A stretch of 64,000 nucleotides of DNA from the NCBI RefSeq assembly GCF_027107535.1, contig NZ_CP114283.1:5518001-5582000 (forward strand), written 5' to 3'. The stretch comes from Streptomyces aurantiacus (GTDB lineage: Bacteria; Actinomycetota; Actinomycetes; Streptomycetales; Streptomycetaceae). Numbering within the stretch: the first letter of the stretch is position 1; each line of letters opens with the position of its first letter. The notes under the pieces were generated by a model. It was not told where the DNA came from and did no database searches. It was given only the letters and a program-made list of their open reading frames with translations. Shown piece after piece: positions 43,770-53,262 of the stretch. The translations under genes and the position numbers were made by a program.

Positions 43770-45224
43770 TCAGCGGCTCGTGCCGGCCATCTCCGGCATC
43801 GGCGCGTCGAGGGCGTCGAGGCCGCGCAGGATGTCCTCGACCCGTTGCTTGGCGTCGCCGAACAACATCTGGGTGTTCTCCCGGAAGAACAGCGGGTTCT
43901 GTACGCCCGCGTACCCGGTGGCCATGGAGCGTTTGAAGACCACGACCTGGGCCGCCTCCCACACGTGCAGGACCGGCATCCCGGCGATGGGACTGGCCGG
44001 GTCCTCGGCGGCGGACGGGTTGACGGTGTCGTTGGCACCGATGACCAGGACGACCGAGGTGGCCGCGAAGTCGTCGTTGATCTCGTCCATCTCCAGCGCG
44101 ATGTCGTACGGCACATGGGCCTCGGCCAGCAGCACGTTCATGTGACCGGGCAGCCTGCCGGCGACCGGGTGGATGCCGAAGCGCACGTCGACGCCGCGCT
44201 CGCGCAGCTTGCGCGCCAACTCCGCGACGGGGTACTGCGCCTGGGCCACCGCCATGCCGTATCCCGGAGTGATGATCACCGAGGAGGCGTCCCGCAGGAG
44301 TTCGGCGGTTTCCTCCGCGCTGATCTCCTGGTGCTCTCCTTGCTCACCGTCGTCACTCACGGCCATCGTCTCGCCGCCGAACCCGCCCGCGATCACCGAG
44401 AGGAAGGAGCGGTTCATCGCCTTGCACATGATGTACGACAGGTAGGCGCCGGAGGAACCGACCAGTGCCCCGGTGACGATCAGCAGGTTGTTGGCGAGGA
44501 GGAAGCCGGAGGCGGCCGCGGCCCAGCCGGAGTAGCTGTTGAGCATCGAGACGACCACCGGCATGTCGCCGCCGCCGATGGAGGCGACCAGATGTGCGCC
44601 GAGGGCCAGTGCCACCACGGTGACCGCGATGAGCAGTCCCATGTGAGGGCGTGCGACGAACGCCACGGTGAGCGCGGCGAACGCGGCGAGCGCGCCCAGG
44701 TTGAGGGCATGTCTGCCGGGGAGCATGAGCGGGCGGGACTTGATCCGCGCCGACAGCTTCAGATAGGCGACGACGGAACCGGTGAAGGTGACGGCGCCGA
44801 TGAAGACGCCGATGAACACCTCGGCGTGATGGATGCGCAGCAGCGAGCCGGTGATCTCCTGCCCGGTGTGGCCCCCGGCCGCGACGTCGAGGTAGCCGTT
44901 CCAGCCGACGAAGGCCGCGGCGAGGCCGACGAGGCTGTGCATGATGGCGATCAGTTCCGGCATGCCGGTCATCTCGACGACCCGGGCACGCCACAGTCCG
45001 ATGCCCGCGCCGACGGCCGTCGCTACGGCGATCAGCACCAGGCCGGGAGTGGTGATGCTCCGCGAGGCGAGACCGACGGTGGCGGCCAGGGCGATGACCA
45101 TGCCCGCGATGCCCCACACGACCCCCGAGCGGGAGGTCCGGTGCTGGGAGAGTCCGGCGAGGCTGAGGATGAACAGCAGCGCGGCGACGACGTATGCGGC
45201 CTCTGCGGCCGTGGCGGTGGTCAT
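43770..45224 (-). CDS. pntB: NAD(P) transhydrogenase subunit beta
   Basis: This 484-residue protein comprises about nine transmembrane helices (residues 1-270) and a cytoplasmic NADP(H)-binding domain (about 300-484). The latter contains [65 protein letters not shown] and [11 protein letters not shown], all diagnostic. The complex couples hydride transfer from NADH to NADP with proton inflow, supplying NADPH. It follows pntA with a 6-base gap on the minus strand. The start ATG has TGATCAGGG upstream, a modest ribosome site, consistent with coupling to pntA. Confidence 0.95.
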   Translation of the reverse strand: MTTATAAEAAYVVAALLFILSLAGLSQHRTSRSGVVWGIAGMVIALAATVGLASRSITTPGLVLIAVATAVGAGIGLWRARVVEMTGMPELIAIMHSLVGLAAAFVGWNGYLDVAAGGHTGQEITGSLLRIHHAEVFIGVFIGAVTFTGSVVAYLKLSARIKSRPLMLPGRHALNLGALAAFAALTVAFVARPHMGLLIAVTVVALALGAHLVASIGGGDMPVVVSMLNSYSGWAAAASGFLLANNLLIVTGALVGSSGAYLSYIMCKAMNRSFLSVIAGGFGGETMAVSDDGEQGEHQEISAEETAELLRDASSVIITPGYGMAVAQAQYPVAELARKLRERGVDVRFGIHPVAGRLPGHMNVLLAEAHVPYDIALEMDEINDDFAATSVVLVIGANDTVNPSAAEDPASPIAGMPVLHVWEAAQVVVFKRSMATGYAGVQNPLFFRENTQMLFGDAKQRVEDILRGLDALDAPMPEMAGTSR

Positions 45225-45230
45225 CCCTGA

Positions 45231-46802
45231 TCAGCCTCTCGAGAACATGCCGAGCATGCGGCGGGTGACGGCGAATCCGCCGAAGACGTTGATGCTCGCC
45301 AGCAGGATCGCGGCGAACGACAGCACGGTCACCACGGTGTTTCCGTGCCCGATCTGCAGCAGCGCGCCCACCACGACGATTCCGGAGATCGCGTTGGTGA
45401 CCGACATCAGCGGGGTGTGCAGCGCGTGGTGGACATGGCCGATGACGTAGAAGCCGATGACGATCGCCAGGACGAAGACCGTGAAGTGGGCGATCAGTTG
45501 AGGTGGCGAGAAGGCGGTCATCAGGAAGAACGCGAGGGCTCCGGCGCCGACGAGTGCGTACCCGGACCGCGCGGAGCGGGCGGGCTTCGCCGTGGCGCCG
45601 GGGACTCCGGCTTCCGGGCCCTGGGCAGGGGCGGGGGCGGGCGCGGCGGACACCTGCACGGGTGGCGGTGGCCAGGTCTTCTCGCCGTCGCGGACCACGG
45701 TCATCGACCGCTGCACCACGTCGTCGAAGTCCAGGACGAGCCGCCCGTCCTTGCCGGGGGTGAGCAGTTTCATCAGGTGGACGAGGTTGGTGCCGTACAG
45801 CTGTGACGCCTGGGCCGGGAGCCTGCCGGGCAGGTCGGTGTAGCCGATGATCGTCACGTCGTTGCCGGTGACGACCGCCCTCCCCGCGACCGTCCCCTCG
45901 ACGTTGCCGCCCTGTGCCGCGGCCATGTCGACGATGACGCTGCCGGGCTTCATCCGAGCGACGTCCTCGGCGGTGATGAGCCTCGGCGCAGGTCTGCCCG
46001 GGACGAGCGCGGTGGTGATGACGATGTCGACGTCGGCGGCCTGGTCGGCGTACAGCCGCGCGGCGAGCCGGTTGTAGTCGTCCGAGGTGGCCTTGGCGTA
46101 TCCGTCGCCGCTGACTTCCCGTCCTGCCTGTTCGGGCCGTACCTCCAGGAACTCCCCGCCCAGCGAGCGCACCTGCTCGGCGACCTCGGGCCGCGGGTCG
46201 GTGGCGCGGACCACGGCGCCGAGACTGCGCGCCGCGCCGATCGCGGCGAGTCCGGCCACCCCGGCGCCGGCCACGAGCACCTTGGCCGGCGGCACCTTGC
46301 CGGCGGCGGTCACCTGTCCGGTGAAGAATCGGCCGAATGCGTGCGCCGCCTCGACCACGGCGCGGTATCCGGCGATGTTCGCCATCGAGCTGAGGACGTC
46401 CAGGGACTGGGCGCGCGAGATGCGCGGGACGGCGTCCATGGCGAGCACGGTGATCGGCCGCCGGGCCAACTCCTCGACCAGTTCCGGGTTCAGCGCGGGG
46501 GCGATGAGTGCGATCAGTGTCGCTCCGTCGCGCAGCCGGCCGATCTCCTCGCTCGAAGGACTGTTGACCTTCAGTACGATCTCGGCCGGCCACGGGTCAC
46601 CGAGGCGGGCGCCCGCCTGCTCGTAGGCCGCGTCGGAGAAGCGGGACGACTCCCCCGCCCCCGGTTCCACGACCACGTCGTAGCCCAGCGCGACCAGTCG
46701 GCCCACGGTGGCCGGTGTCGCCGCCACCCTGGTCTCGCCCGCGGTGGACTCGGCGGGTACCCCGATCCGCTGGGCTTGCTGTTCCGGTTCCCGTTCCGCC
46801 AT
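45231..46802 (-). CDS. pntA: NAD(P) transhydrogenase subunit alpha
   Basis: This full-length 523-residue alpha subunit contains both the NAD-binding domain (residues 1-380) and four C-terminal helices (about 420-520). The NAD domain has [73 protein letters not shown] and [20 protein letters not shown]. Many actinomycetes split alpha into two genes; here the fused E. coli-like form is present. ATG with GAGAGGAAG upstream. It forms an operon with pntB. Confidence 0.95.
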   Translation of the reverse strand: MAEREPEQQAQRIGVPAESTAGETRVAATPATVGRLVALGYDVVVEPGAGESSRFSDAAYEQAGARLGDPWPAEIVLKVNSPSSEEIGRLRDGATLIALIAPALNPELVEELARRPITVLAMDAVPRISRAQSLDVLSSMANIAGYRAVVEAAHAFGRFFTGQVTAAGKVPPAKVLVAGAGVAGLAAIGAARSLGAVVRATDPRPEVAEQVRSLGGEFLEVRPEQAGREVSGDGYAKATSDDYNRLAARLYADQAADVDIVITTALVPGRPAPRLITAEDVARMKPGSVIVDMAAAQGGNVEGTVAGRAVVTGNDVTIIGYTDLPGRLPAQASQLYGTNLVHLMKLLTPGKDGRLVLDFDDVVQRSMTVVRDGEKTWPPPPVQVSAAPAPAPAQGPEAGVPGATAKPARSARSGYALVGAGALAFFLMTAFSPPQLIAHFTVFVLAIVIGFYVIGHVHHALHTPLMSVTNAISGIVVVGALLQIGHGNTVVTVLSFAAILLASINVFGGFAVTRRMLGMFSRG

Positions 46803-46941
46803 CGTCTTCCTCTCTGATCGAGTTCGCCTCCGTCGGATGTCTGCCCCCCGTCAGCCGTCCGGAAGCCGGGGTTGATCCGCCCGTGCAAGAAGCCGGGCCG
46901 GCAGTCCGCGACGGAGGCCGGGCCACCTACCGCGCCGCACC

Positions 46942-46968
46942 GGTGGGAGCCGACGCGCGGCTCCCACC
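46942..46968 (-). terminator. Hairpin terminator downstream of the YcnI-family gene
   Basis: GGTGGGAGCCG (46942-46952) pairs perfectly with CGGCTCCCACC (46958-46968) over 11 bp, loop ACGCG. It is 10 bases past the stop of the minus-strand gene ending at 46979. Confidence 0.7.
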
Positions 46969-46978
46969 CCGGGCGGTC

Positions 46979-47731
46979 TCAGACAGCGCCGCTGCGGCGG
47001 CTCCGGAACCACCACGCACCGACGCCGAGCAGCAGGACGGCCGCGCCGATACCGAGGGGCACGGCGATGGACATGCCGTCGTCCCCGTCCGAGCTGTCCG
47101 CCGCGGACTCGGCCGCCGGGGTCGACGTCCCGGTGGCCGGCTCGCCCGAGGCGGTGTCAGTCGAAGGGGCGGCCGTCGTCGGCTCCTCCGTCGGGCTGGG
47201 GCTCACGAGTTTCGCTCCCGGAGCGGCGGGCTTCAGCTTCAGCAGGGGCGCGGGGTGCCCGTGACCGTGGCCGTCCCCCTCCTCCTTACTGTCGTCCAGT
47301 TCGATCCAGCGGTCCGTGTGGCCGTCGTCGTAGCTCTGCAGCGTCTTGAAAGCCAGTTCCTTGACATCGGGCAACTGCCGCACGGTGACGACGTAGTCGG
47401 CGTCCTCACCGACAGCAAGTTTGGTTCCCGAGACCGTGTAGCCACGGCTGGTGGGAGTGAGCTTCCAGCCCTTGGGGCCCTCCTTGTAGGTGATGTCCTC
47501 CGCGGTGATTCCCTTGGGCAGGATCACCTCCAGCTTGGTGATACCTGCCGAATCCGACTCCGACGCGGCGGAGAAGGTGAGCGTCGCGTTCTGGTCGAGG
47601 GCGCGGGCGCCCTCCGCCTCGACCTCCGCGTGGGCGGCGGCCGGACCCGCTGTGACGACCGCTGCCGCGACGGCTGCCGCGGTGAGGGCGCCGAGACGGC
47701 GCAGACTGCGTGCCAACGTCGGGTGATGCAC
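46979..47731 (-). CDS. YcnI family (DUF1775) copper-associated protein
   Basis: The GTG at 47731 (GAGGAG upstream) gives 250 residues. A signal peptide of about 33 residues ends AAAHAEV, exposing the N-terminal His that YcnI proteins use to bind copper. The DUF1775 domain follows (SDSAGITKLEVILPKG, DYVVTVRQLPDVKELAFKTLQSYDDGHTDRWIE). Then there is a His/Gly stretch (GDGHGHGHPAP), a threonine/proline-rich linker, and a C-terminal helix with RSRRSG that anchors it to the membrane. It is extracytoplasmic. Copper handling is known for B. subtilis YcnI and inferred here. Confidence 0.88.
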   Translation of the reverse strand: MHHPTLARSLRRLGALTAAAVAAAVVTAGPAAAHAEVEAEGARALDQNATLTFSAASESDSAGITKLEVILPKGITAEDITYKEGPKGWKLTPTSRGYTVSGTKLAVGEDADYVVTVRQLPDVKELAFKTLQSYDDGHTDRWIELDDSKEEGDGHGHGHPAPLLKLKPAAPGAKLVSPSPTEEPTTAAPSTDTASGEPATGTSTPAAESAADSSDGDDGMSIAVPLGIGAAVLLLGVGAWWFRSRRSGAV

Positions 47732-47808
47732 TGGGGTGACTCCTCAAAGCCGAAGGGGTGTGCAGGGAGGCTACGTTCGCGTGCGGGAAAGTCTCCGGAT
47801 CCGCCCTG

Positions 47809-47846
47809 GGTTGCTGCCGCGCGGATCGATCCCGGCGGCAGCAACC
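47809..47846 (-). terminator. Hairpin terminator downstream of the ECF sigma gene
   Basis: GGTTGCTGCC (47809-47818) pairs with GGCAGCAACC (47837-47846) over 10 bp. The region between contains GGATCGATCC, itself palindromic. It lies directly after the stop of the minus-strand sigma gene at 47855 and before the YcnI gene. Confidence 0.7.
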
Positions 47847-47854
47847 GAGGTGAG

Positions 47855-48475
47855 TCAGGCGGCTATGGCCGCCGGCCGGGGGCCGTCGGCGTCGTCCGCC
47901 AGACTCGCGATCAACGACATGCGGGCGCGGGCGACTCGTGAGCGCACCGTGCCGACGGGGCAGTCACTGACGACAGCCGCCTCCGCGTAGGGCAGCCCCA
48001 CCATCTGCGTGAGGACGAATGCCTCCCGGCGGTCGTCCGGGAGCATGTCCAGCAACTGGGCGAGGGCGATGCCCTCGTCGAAGCCCGGCAGGCCGACCTG
48101 CTGGGTGCGTTCCGCGGCCGACTCCCAGTCGTCCGTACTCGAAACGCGCGGGCGGGAGGCGCTGTGGCGGATGCTGTCGATCACCGCCCGGCGGGCGATG
48201 GACAGCAGCCAGGTACGCGCCGAGGAACGGCCTTCGAACCGGTGCAGGCTGCCCAGGGCGCGCAGGAACGTGTCCTGGGTCAGGTCGTCGGCGCTCTGCG
48301 GGTCGGCGCCGAGGAACGTCACATAGCGGCGGACGTCTCGGTGCAGGGATCGGACGAAGAGATCGACGGCGTCGCGGTCGCCACTGCGGGCGGCCAGCGC
48401 CCAGGCCGTGATCGACTCGTCGCGCGAGACCTCTCTCAGATCTTCGCGCGCCGAGGGCAGGGTAGAAGTGATCAC
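47855..48475 (-). CDS. ECF sigma-70 family RNA polymerase sigma factor
   Basis: The GTG at 48475, preceded by GAAGGAGA, gives 206 residues; the much longer open frame upstream is not coding. Region 2 contains SADDLTQDTFLRALGSLHRFEGRSS and ARTWLLSIARRAVIDSIR at residues 65-110. Region 4 contains LLDMLPDDRREAFVLTQMVGLPYAEAA and VGTVRSRVARARMSLI at about 142-190. No anti-sigma gene with a zinc-finger motif is adjacent. The upstream membrane protein, with its Met/His-rich loop, and the downstream YcnI gene suggest a copper or envelope response, resembling mycobacterial SigC contexts. Confidence 0.88.
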   Translation of the reverse strand: MITSTLPSAREDLREVSRDESITAWALAARSGDRDAVDLFVRSLHRDVRRYVTFLGADPQSADDLTQDTFLRALGSLHRFEGRSSARTWLLSIARRAVIDSIRHSASRPRVSSTDDWESAAERTQQVGLPGFDEGIALAQLLDMLPDDRREAFVLTQMVGLPYAEAAVVSDCPVGTVRSRVARARMSLIASLADDADGPRPAAIAA

Positions 48476-48657
48476 CGGGAGTGTCTCCTTCTCGGAAATC
48501 CAGGAACCGGTGTCCGGGCCGCCACACGTGGAGCAACGGGCGGCACTGGAACCGGGGAAGCAGGAAGCGGCCGTGCGCCGAAGGGGCGCGGCCGATGCCC
48601 GAGGCGGGAGCCGACGGCTTGTCGTTGCCGTGGACTGCCTCGGGAAACCGGCTGTCG

Positions 48658-49392
48658 TCAGGCGACAGCGGTCCCTGCGGGTGGTCCCCGAGAAGTGATC
48701 GCATGCGTGAGAAGGAGTTGCCGCAGTGCGTGGTGTGAACGGTCCCGTCGCACGCGGAGGCGTGGACGGTGCGGCGGCGCGGGCAGCCGGAGGATCAGCC
48801 GCAGCGGCGCCACGAGCCAGCCGGTGAACGCCCGCAGGATGCGGAACGCGGCGCGCTCGCCGCGGGCGAGCCACAGACCGCAGAGCAGCGCGGCCAGCAG
48901 GTGGGCGACGAGCATGCCGGTCGAGGAGATGCCGCCCATGCCGTGGTCCATGGCCTGCGCGGTTTCCATGTGATCCATCGGCCCCATGGCGTGCATGGCA
49001 CCCGTGGCATGGTCCATGGAGTCCATGGACGTCGGCATGGCGCCGTGTTGCCCGCCCGGCCCCGTGGGCGAACCACACGTCAGGTAGCCCAGCCACTGCT
49101 GGACGAGGGACCGGTCTCCGGACGGCCGGGGGTGCGCGACGGCCTGGGCGAACGAGAAGGACGCGTGGAGTACGGCCTGGGCCACGACCGTGACGGAGGC
49201 GACCCCGACAGGGCCGCGCTCGCGGCCGGCCAGTCGCCAGGCCACGGCGCCGGTCACCGACGCCGCCGCCGCGATGGCCCACCAGGGCACCGTGCTCCCC
49301 GACATCATGACGTGGCCCAGGGCAGCGAGCAGCACGCTGAGGGCCGCGAACACAGCGGCCCTGAGCGAGCGAGAACACCACCCAGCAGTCAT
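48658..49392 (-). CDS. Membrane protein with Met/His-rich loop
   Basis: This 244-residue protein has four predicted helices (about 10-30, 38-55, 65-88 and 155-178). Between the third and fourth lies an external or cytoplasmic loop of about 45 residues containing many Met and His (MPTSMDSMDHATGAMHAMG, MDHMETAQAMDHGMGG). Such stretches bind copper or silver. The C-terminal 65 residues are very arginine-rich. No family is recognised with certainty. It is upstream of the sigma and YcnI genes on the same strand, and it has no clear ribosome site (GATGAGG), so its start is tentative. Confidence 0.7.
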   Translation of the reverse strand: MTAGWCSRSLRAAVFAALSVLLAALGHVMMSGSTVPWWAIAAAASVTGAVAWRLAGRERGPVGVASVTVVAQAVLHASFSFAQAVAHPRPSGDRSLVQQWLGYLTCGSPTGPGGQHGAMPTSMDSMDHATGAMHAMGPMDHMETAQAMDHGMGGISSTGMLVAHLLAALLCGLWLARGERAAFRILRAFTGWLVAPLRLILRLPAPPHRPRLRVRRDRSHHALRQLLLTHAITSRGPPAGTAVA

Positions 49393-49575
49393 GGCGGCCT
49401 CATCCTCGCAGTACCGATCTCATGTGTCATGGGAGGGTACGGAAACGCCCCCGGTTCCCGACTCAGCCCTGACATAGTGATCCACGTCACAACAACTCGT
49501 GGGAACTCGGGGAGGGTTCCGACCGACACCTGTCCAAGACCCGGGAATGCCGCCCGGGGTTGAGGAGGGGCGCCG

Positions 49576-50784
49576 GTGCCGGCGGAGCAGCGTGACGTCC
49601 GGACCGCGACCGGAAGCCGACCGGCGCGTGGGACCGGGGCCATGACCGCGGTGCTGACATGTGCCATGGCCTTCTCGATGATGCAGCTGTTCCTGCTCGG
49701 CGCCCTCGGCCCGCGACTCGTGGACGACCTGGATGTGTCGCCGACCGTGCTGGGCCTGACCACGACGGTCGGCTTCGGCGCGGCCGCCGTGCTCTCACCG
49801 GCCGGTGGACGCCTGGTGGACCGGTTCGGCCCGCGCCGCTGCCTCGTCGCGCTGTTACTGGTGTCGGCGTTGGCGCTCACACTGATCGGGACGGCATCCG
49901 GGTCCGGGTTCCTGCTGGTGGCGGTCGCACTGGGCGGGCTGCCACAGGCGCTGGCGAACCCCGCCACGAACAGGACGATCCTGGCCGCCGTCCCCGCCGA
50001 GCGTCGTGGCCCGGTGACCGGGACGAAGCAGTCGGGCGTGCAGTTGGGCGCGTTCGCCGCCGGATTGCCGCTGGCCCTGCTGGCCGGAGAGGTCGGCTGG
50101 CGGGGCGCGGTGTGGGCGGCCGCTGCGACAGCGCTGGTGACCGCGGTCTGGGCGGCACGGATCCTGCCCGCCGATCCGCCCCCGAAGTACGCACCCGCCT
50201 CCTGGACACCCCGGGGCACGATCGCCTGGCTGGCGGTCTACTCGCTCTTGTTGGGCTCCGGCATCGCCTCCGTGAACACCTATCTCGCCCTCTACGGCGT
50301 GCGGCGGCTCGGGCTCGGCCCGACTGCGGCCGCCGCTCTGGTGGCGGTGCTGGGCGTCGCCGGGATCGCCGGGCGACTGGGCTGGTCCAGGGTCGCGGGG
50401 CGGCCGGGCCGGGCCGTGTGGCTGCCGGGCGGCCTCGCGGCCGGGGCGGTGGGCTCGGCCCTGCTGCTCGCGGCCTCCGCGTACGCGCATCCGCTGGCCT
50501 GGGTCGCCGCGGTGGTCGTGGGCGTCTTCGCGGTCGCGGCGAACGCGGTCTCGATGGTGCTGGTGATGCAGCGTGCGGCTCCCGGCCGGGCCGGACAGGA
50601 CTCGGCACTGGTCTCGGCCGGCTTCTTCGCCGGGTTCGCGATCGGTCCGCCACTGTTCGGGCTGTTGGCTGCGGCCGGTCACTACGGGGCGGGATGGCTG
50701 CTGGTCGCGGGAGAGTTCCTGGCCGCGTGCGTGGTGGCCCTCCTCTGGGCGGCGCGGGAGCGACGACCGGTCGTACCGGGATGA
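49576..50784 (+). CDS. MFS transporter with a TTA codon
   Basis: A GAGGAGGGG site precedes the GTG start, giving 402 residues. Twelve helices are apparent, with motif A-like GGRLVDRFGPRRCLVALLL near residue 75 and PLFGLLAAAGHYGAGWLL near the end. The family (NarK/CynX-like MFS) includes small-molecule importers and exporters. Codon 94 (49855-49857) is TTA, the leucine codon read by bldA tRNA and rare in Streptomyces, so expression may depend on development. The next gene overlaps by ATGA, suggesting that the transporter and hydrolase work together on one substrate. Confidence 0.85.
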   Translation: MPAEQRDVRTATGSRPARGTGAMTAVLTCAMAFSMMQLFLLGALGPRLVDDLDVSPTVLGLTTTVGFGAAAVLSPAGGRLVDRFGPRRCLVALLLVSALALTLIGTASGSGFLLVAVALGGLPQALANPATNRTILAAVPAERRGPVTGTKQSGVQLGAFAAGLPLALLAGEVGWRGAVWAAAATALVTAVWAARILPADPPPKYAPASWTPRGTIAWLAVYSLLLGSGIASVNTYLALYGVRRLGLGPTAAAALVAVLGVAGIAGRLGWSRVAGRPGRAVWLPGGLAAGAVGSALLLAASAYAHPLAWVAAVVVGVFAVAANAVSMVLVMQRAAPGRAGQDSALVSAGFFAGFAIGPPLFGLLAAAGHYGAGWLLVAGEFLAACVVALLWAARERRPVVPG

Positions 50785-51800
50785 GCACGCCACGTGCGGC
50801 GACGGACCCCAAGTCTGCCGTACCCGACTGGGCCGGGCCGGCGCTGGAGTCCGTCCTCGACCGGGTGGCCGTCACCCTGGCCGAAGCCGGCGACCGTTTC
50901 CCCCTGTTCGCGGAGCCCGGCAGCGGCCGGTGGACGACGACCGGGCGAGGCTCGTGGACGGGCGGCTTCTGGACGGGACTGCTGTGGCTCCGCGCCCGGC
51001 AGTCCCGGCAGGAGGCCGATCGCGAGGCGGCCCTGCGGTTCACGGGTCGGCTCGCCGACTGGGTGGACACCGACACGTCCACACGCGGACTGATCCTCTG
51101 GTACGGGACAGCTCTCGCCGATGCGCCTGAGGCCGCCTCTCTGCGCCTGCGGGCCGCCGAGGCCTGCCGGGACGCGTACGACTCCGAACTCGGGGTGGTT
51201 CCCTGGGGCTCGGCGTTCGGCGGGCCTCGCCTTCTGGCGCGCGTCGACGGGGTTCCGGGCATGGTGCCGCTGCTGGCCTCGGTGGACCCCCGGGCGGCCG
51301 AGTCCCATCTGCGCCGGCATCTGGAACTCTGCGCGGGCGAGGTCCCCTTCCGCTGGTCCTGGCGGTACGAGCGGTCTGTGGGCTGGGTTCCCTGCGACGA
51401 TCCGCCGCCGGGTTGGAGCCGGGGCCGCGCCTGGTTGCTCCTGGCCGTCGCCGACGCCACGCGCCATCTCGACCCGGGCGATCTCCGTCACGCCGTGAGC
51501 CGCTTGCTCCCGGAGCCTGTGGTGCCTCCGGCCGACGAGGCACACCCCGACGGTCCTCTCGACACCTCCGCCGCCGCCATCACCGCGGTGGCCCTGCTCA
51601 AGCTCGGACACCGCGCCCACGCCGTCGCCCTGCTCGACGAACTGGTCCGCACCCATGTCACGCCGGACGGCCGCCTCGTGAACGGCTGTTACGACCTCGC
51701 CTCCGGAACAGCGACGCACCACCAGCTGATCTGGGGCGACTTCTTCCTCGCGTACGCACTCGCCGCGCTCACGAGCCTCGTCGACCCGCACGACGCCTGA
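50781..51800 (+). CDS. Glycoside hydrolase family 88/105-like (unsaturated uronyl hydrolase)
   Basis: This 339-residue protein overlaps the MFS gene by 4 bp. It shows the (alpha/alpha)6 arrangement of GH88/GH105: GSWTGGFWTGLLWLRARQS near residues 56-74, ALRFTGRLADWVD, PRLLARVDGVPGMVPLLASVDP, PPPGWSRGRAWLLLAVADA near 211-229, LDTSAAAITAVALLKLG near 259-275 and HHQLIWGDFFLAYALAAL near 315-332. Relatives hydrolyse unsaturated glucuronyl or galacturonyl disaccharides made by polysaccharide lyases. No signal peptide, so it would act after uptake, possibly by the coupled transporter. Confidence 0.8.
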   Translation: MSTPRAATDPKSAVPDWAGPALESVLDRVAVTLAEAGDRFPLFAEPGSGRWTTTGRGSWTGGFWTGLLWLRARQSRQEADREAALRFTGRLADWVDTDTSTRGLILWYGTALADAPEAASLRLRAAEACRDAYDSELGVVPWGSAFGGPRLLARVDGVPGMVPLLASVDPRAAESHLRRHLELCAGEVPFRWSWRYERSVGWVPCDDPPPGWSRGRAWLLLAVADATRHLDPGDLRHAVSRLLPEPVVPPADEAHPDGPLDTSAAAITAVALLKLGHRAHAVALLDELVRTHVTPDGRLVNGCYDLASGTATHHQLIWGDFFLAYALAALTSLVDPHDA

Positions 51801-51900
51801 GCGCTCCGCCGGCAGTGCCGCCATGTGCCGTCGCTCGCCGACGCAGCACTCGACCAGAAGCGGCCACCCCGCCGGACAGTGTGTGAGCTCGGCCGCTACC

Positions 51901-51952
51901 CGAACTTTCTTCGGTTCGTGGGCAGTTGGCCGGGCCGCCCGGCCCGGGCGCC
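51901..51952. terminator. Weak hairpin between convergent genes
   Basis: GC-rich inverted repeat GGGCCG-CC-CGGCCC (51933-51946) lies between the GH88-like gene (ends 51800) and the acyl-CoA dehydrogenase gene (ends 51965). A smaller CGAAC/GTTCG stem (51901-51919) precedes it. Either could end one of the transcripts. Confidence 0.4.
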
Positions 51953-51964
51953 GAGATCTTGAAG

Positions 51965-53137
51965 CTAGGGGGTGCGCAGGACCCGGCGCGCGACCGACGT
52001 GATGTGGAGTTCGTCCGGGCCGTCGAGAATGCGGGCGGCCCTGCCGGTGCGGAACAGGGAGGGCAGCGCGGTGTCCGGGCCGAGACCCGCTGCTCCGTGG
52101 ACCTGGATCGCCGCGTCGGCCACCTGCTGGAGGGTGCGGGCGGCTGCCACCTTGGCCAGTCCGACCTCCACATGTGCGTCGAGCCCCGCGTCGAGGCGGG
52201 CAACGGCTTCGTACACGAGCGGGCGGGTTGTCCGCAGGGCGAGCAGTGACTCGAAGACGTGCTGCTGGACGAGTTGCAGTTCGCCGAGCGGGCCCCGGGA
52301 GCGGGTTCGGGTCATGGCACGCCCGCGCATCAGGTCGAAGGCGCGGCGTGCCTGACCCAGCCAGCGCAAGCAGCGCAGGGTACGGCCGAGTTGGAGCCGT
52401 TCTCCCGCGATGTCGAGAGCCTTGCCGCGGTCGCCGATCAGGTGGTCCCCGTGGACCAGGACCTCGTCCAGAGCGATCTCCCACTGTCCGCCGGTCCCGA
52501 ACACGGGCAGTTCACGCACCACACGGAAGCCGGATGCCGAGGTGGGTACCAGGAACAGCGACAGCCCTTCGCGGTGGGGCGGTTCGCCGTCGGTGCGGGC
52601 GAGGACCGTGACGAGGTCGGCGTCGGCCGCCCCACTGATGAACCACTTCCGCCCGCTCACCCGCCAGCCTCCGCCTTCGGCCGACACCGCACGTGTGCCG
52701 GTCAGGAAGGGGTCGGTGCCCGGCGTCTCGGGCTCGGTCATGGCGTAGCAGGCCCGTATCTCTCCTGCGACCAGGCGCTCGGCGTAGGGGTCGCGGACGT
52801 CCGGGGCGCTGTGCCGCCAGAGCATCAGCGCGTCGAGCAGGGGCGCCGATCCGAGGGCGGCCGGTCCGTGGTCGCTGGCTCCCTCGGCCTCGGCGACATG
52901 CGCGTACGCCCCCAGCGGCAGCCCCTGCCCTCCGAGCTCGACGGGAAGCGGCAACGCCCACAGACCCTCGGCCCTCGCAGCCTTCTGCAACGCACGCAGG
53001 ACGGCTGCCGCTTCCGGTCCGCCGGCGTCCAGCAGCGACTCACGGGGCACCACCCGGTCGCGTACGAACGCCGCGACGCTGTCCCTCAACTCCCGTGTTT
53101 CTGCTGGGCACTTGGGCGCCCCGGTGGTCTCCTCCAT
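51965..53137 (-). CDS. Acyl-CoA dehydrogenase family protein
   Basis: This 390-residue FAD enzyme has the N-terminal helical domain (SVAAFVRDRVVPRESLL), the FAD/substrate motif CYAMTEPETPGTDP near residues 131-144, WRVSGRKWFISGA near 160-172, and the C-terminal helical bundle with QVADAAIQVHGAAGLGPDTALPSLFRTGRAARILDGPDELHITSVARRVL. It desaturates an acyl-CoA and passes electrons to ETF. It is divergent from a CoA-transferase/acid-CoA ligase pair, suggesting one route for uptake and oxidation of an unusual carboxylic acid. The substrate is not determinable from sequence. Confidence 0.88.
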   Translation of the reverse strand: MEETTGAPKCPAETRELRDSVAAFVRDRVVPRESLLDAGGPEAAAVLRALQKAARAEGLWALPLPVELGGQGLPLGAYAHVAEAEGASDHGPAALGSAPLLDALMLWRHSAPDVRDPYAERLVAGEIRACYAMTEPETPGTDPFLTGTRAVSAEGGGWRVSGRKWFISGAADADLVTVLARTDGEPPHREGLSLFLVPTSASGFRVVRELPVFGTGGQWEIALDEVLVHGDHLIGDRGKALDIAGERLQLGRTLRCLRWLGQARRAFDLMRGRAMTRTRSRGPLGELQLVQQHVFESLLALRTTRPLVYEAVARLDAGLDAHVEVGLAKVAAARTLQQVADAAIQVHGAAGLGPDTALPSLFRTGRAARILDGPDELHITSVARRVLRTP

Positions 53138-53262
53138 GCGGATTCTTCCTCACTTTCCCCAAGGGCACGGGAACCCCGGCCGTCGACCGTCCGACTGCTT
53201 CTTCCGTGGAGCAGGTCGGGGGCGAGGGCCCCCGGGTTCCCGTGCGTCAGGAAAGGAGAGGC

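Noticed and set aside
43738..43775. Degenerate GGTCAG repeats as a mobile-element footprint
   Set aside because: Units are short and imperfect, partly in the end of pntB, with no flanking target duplication.
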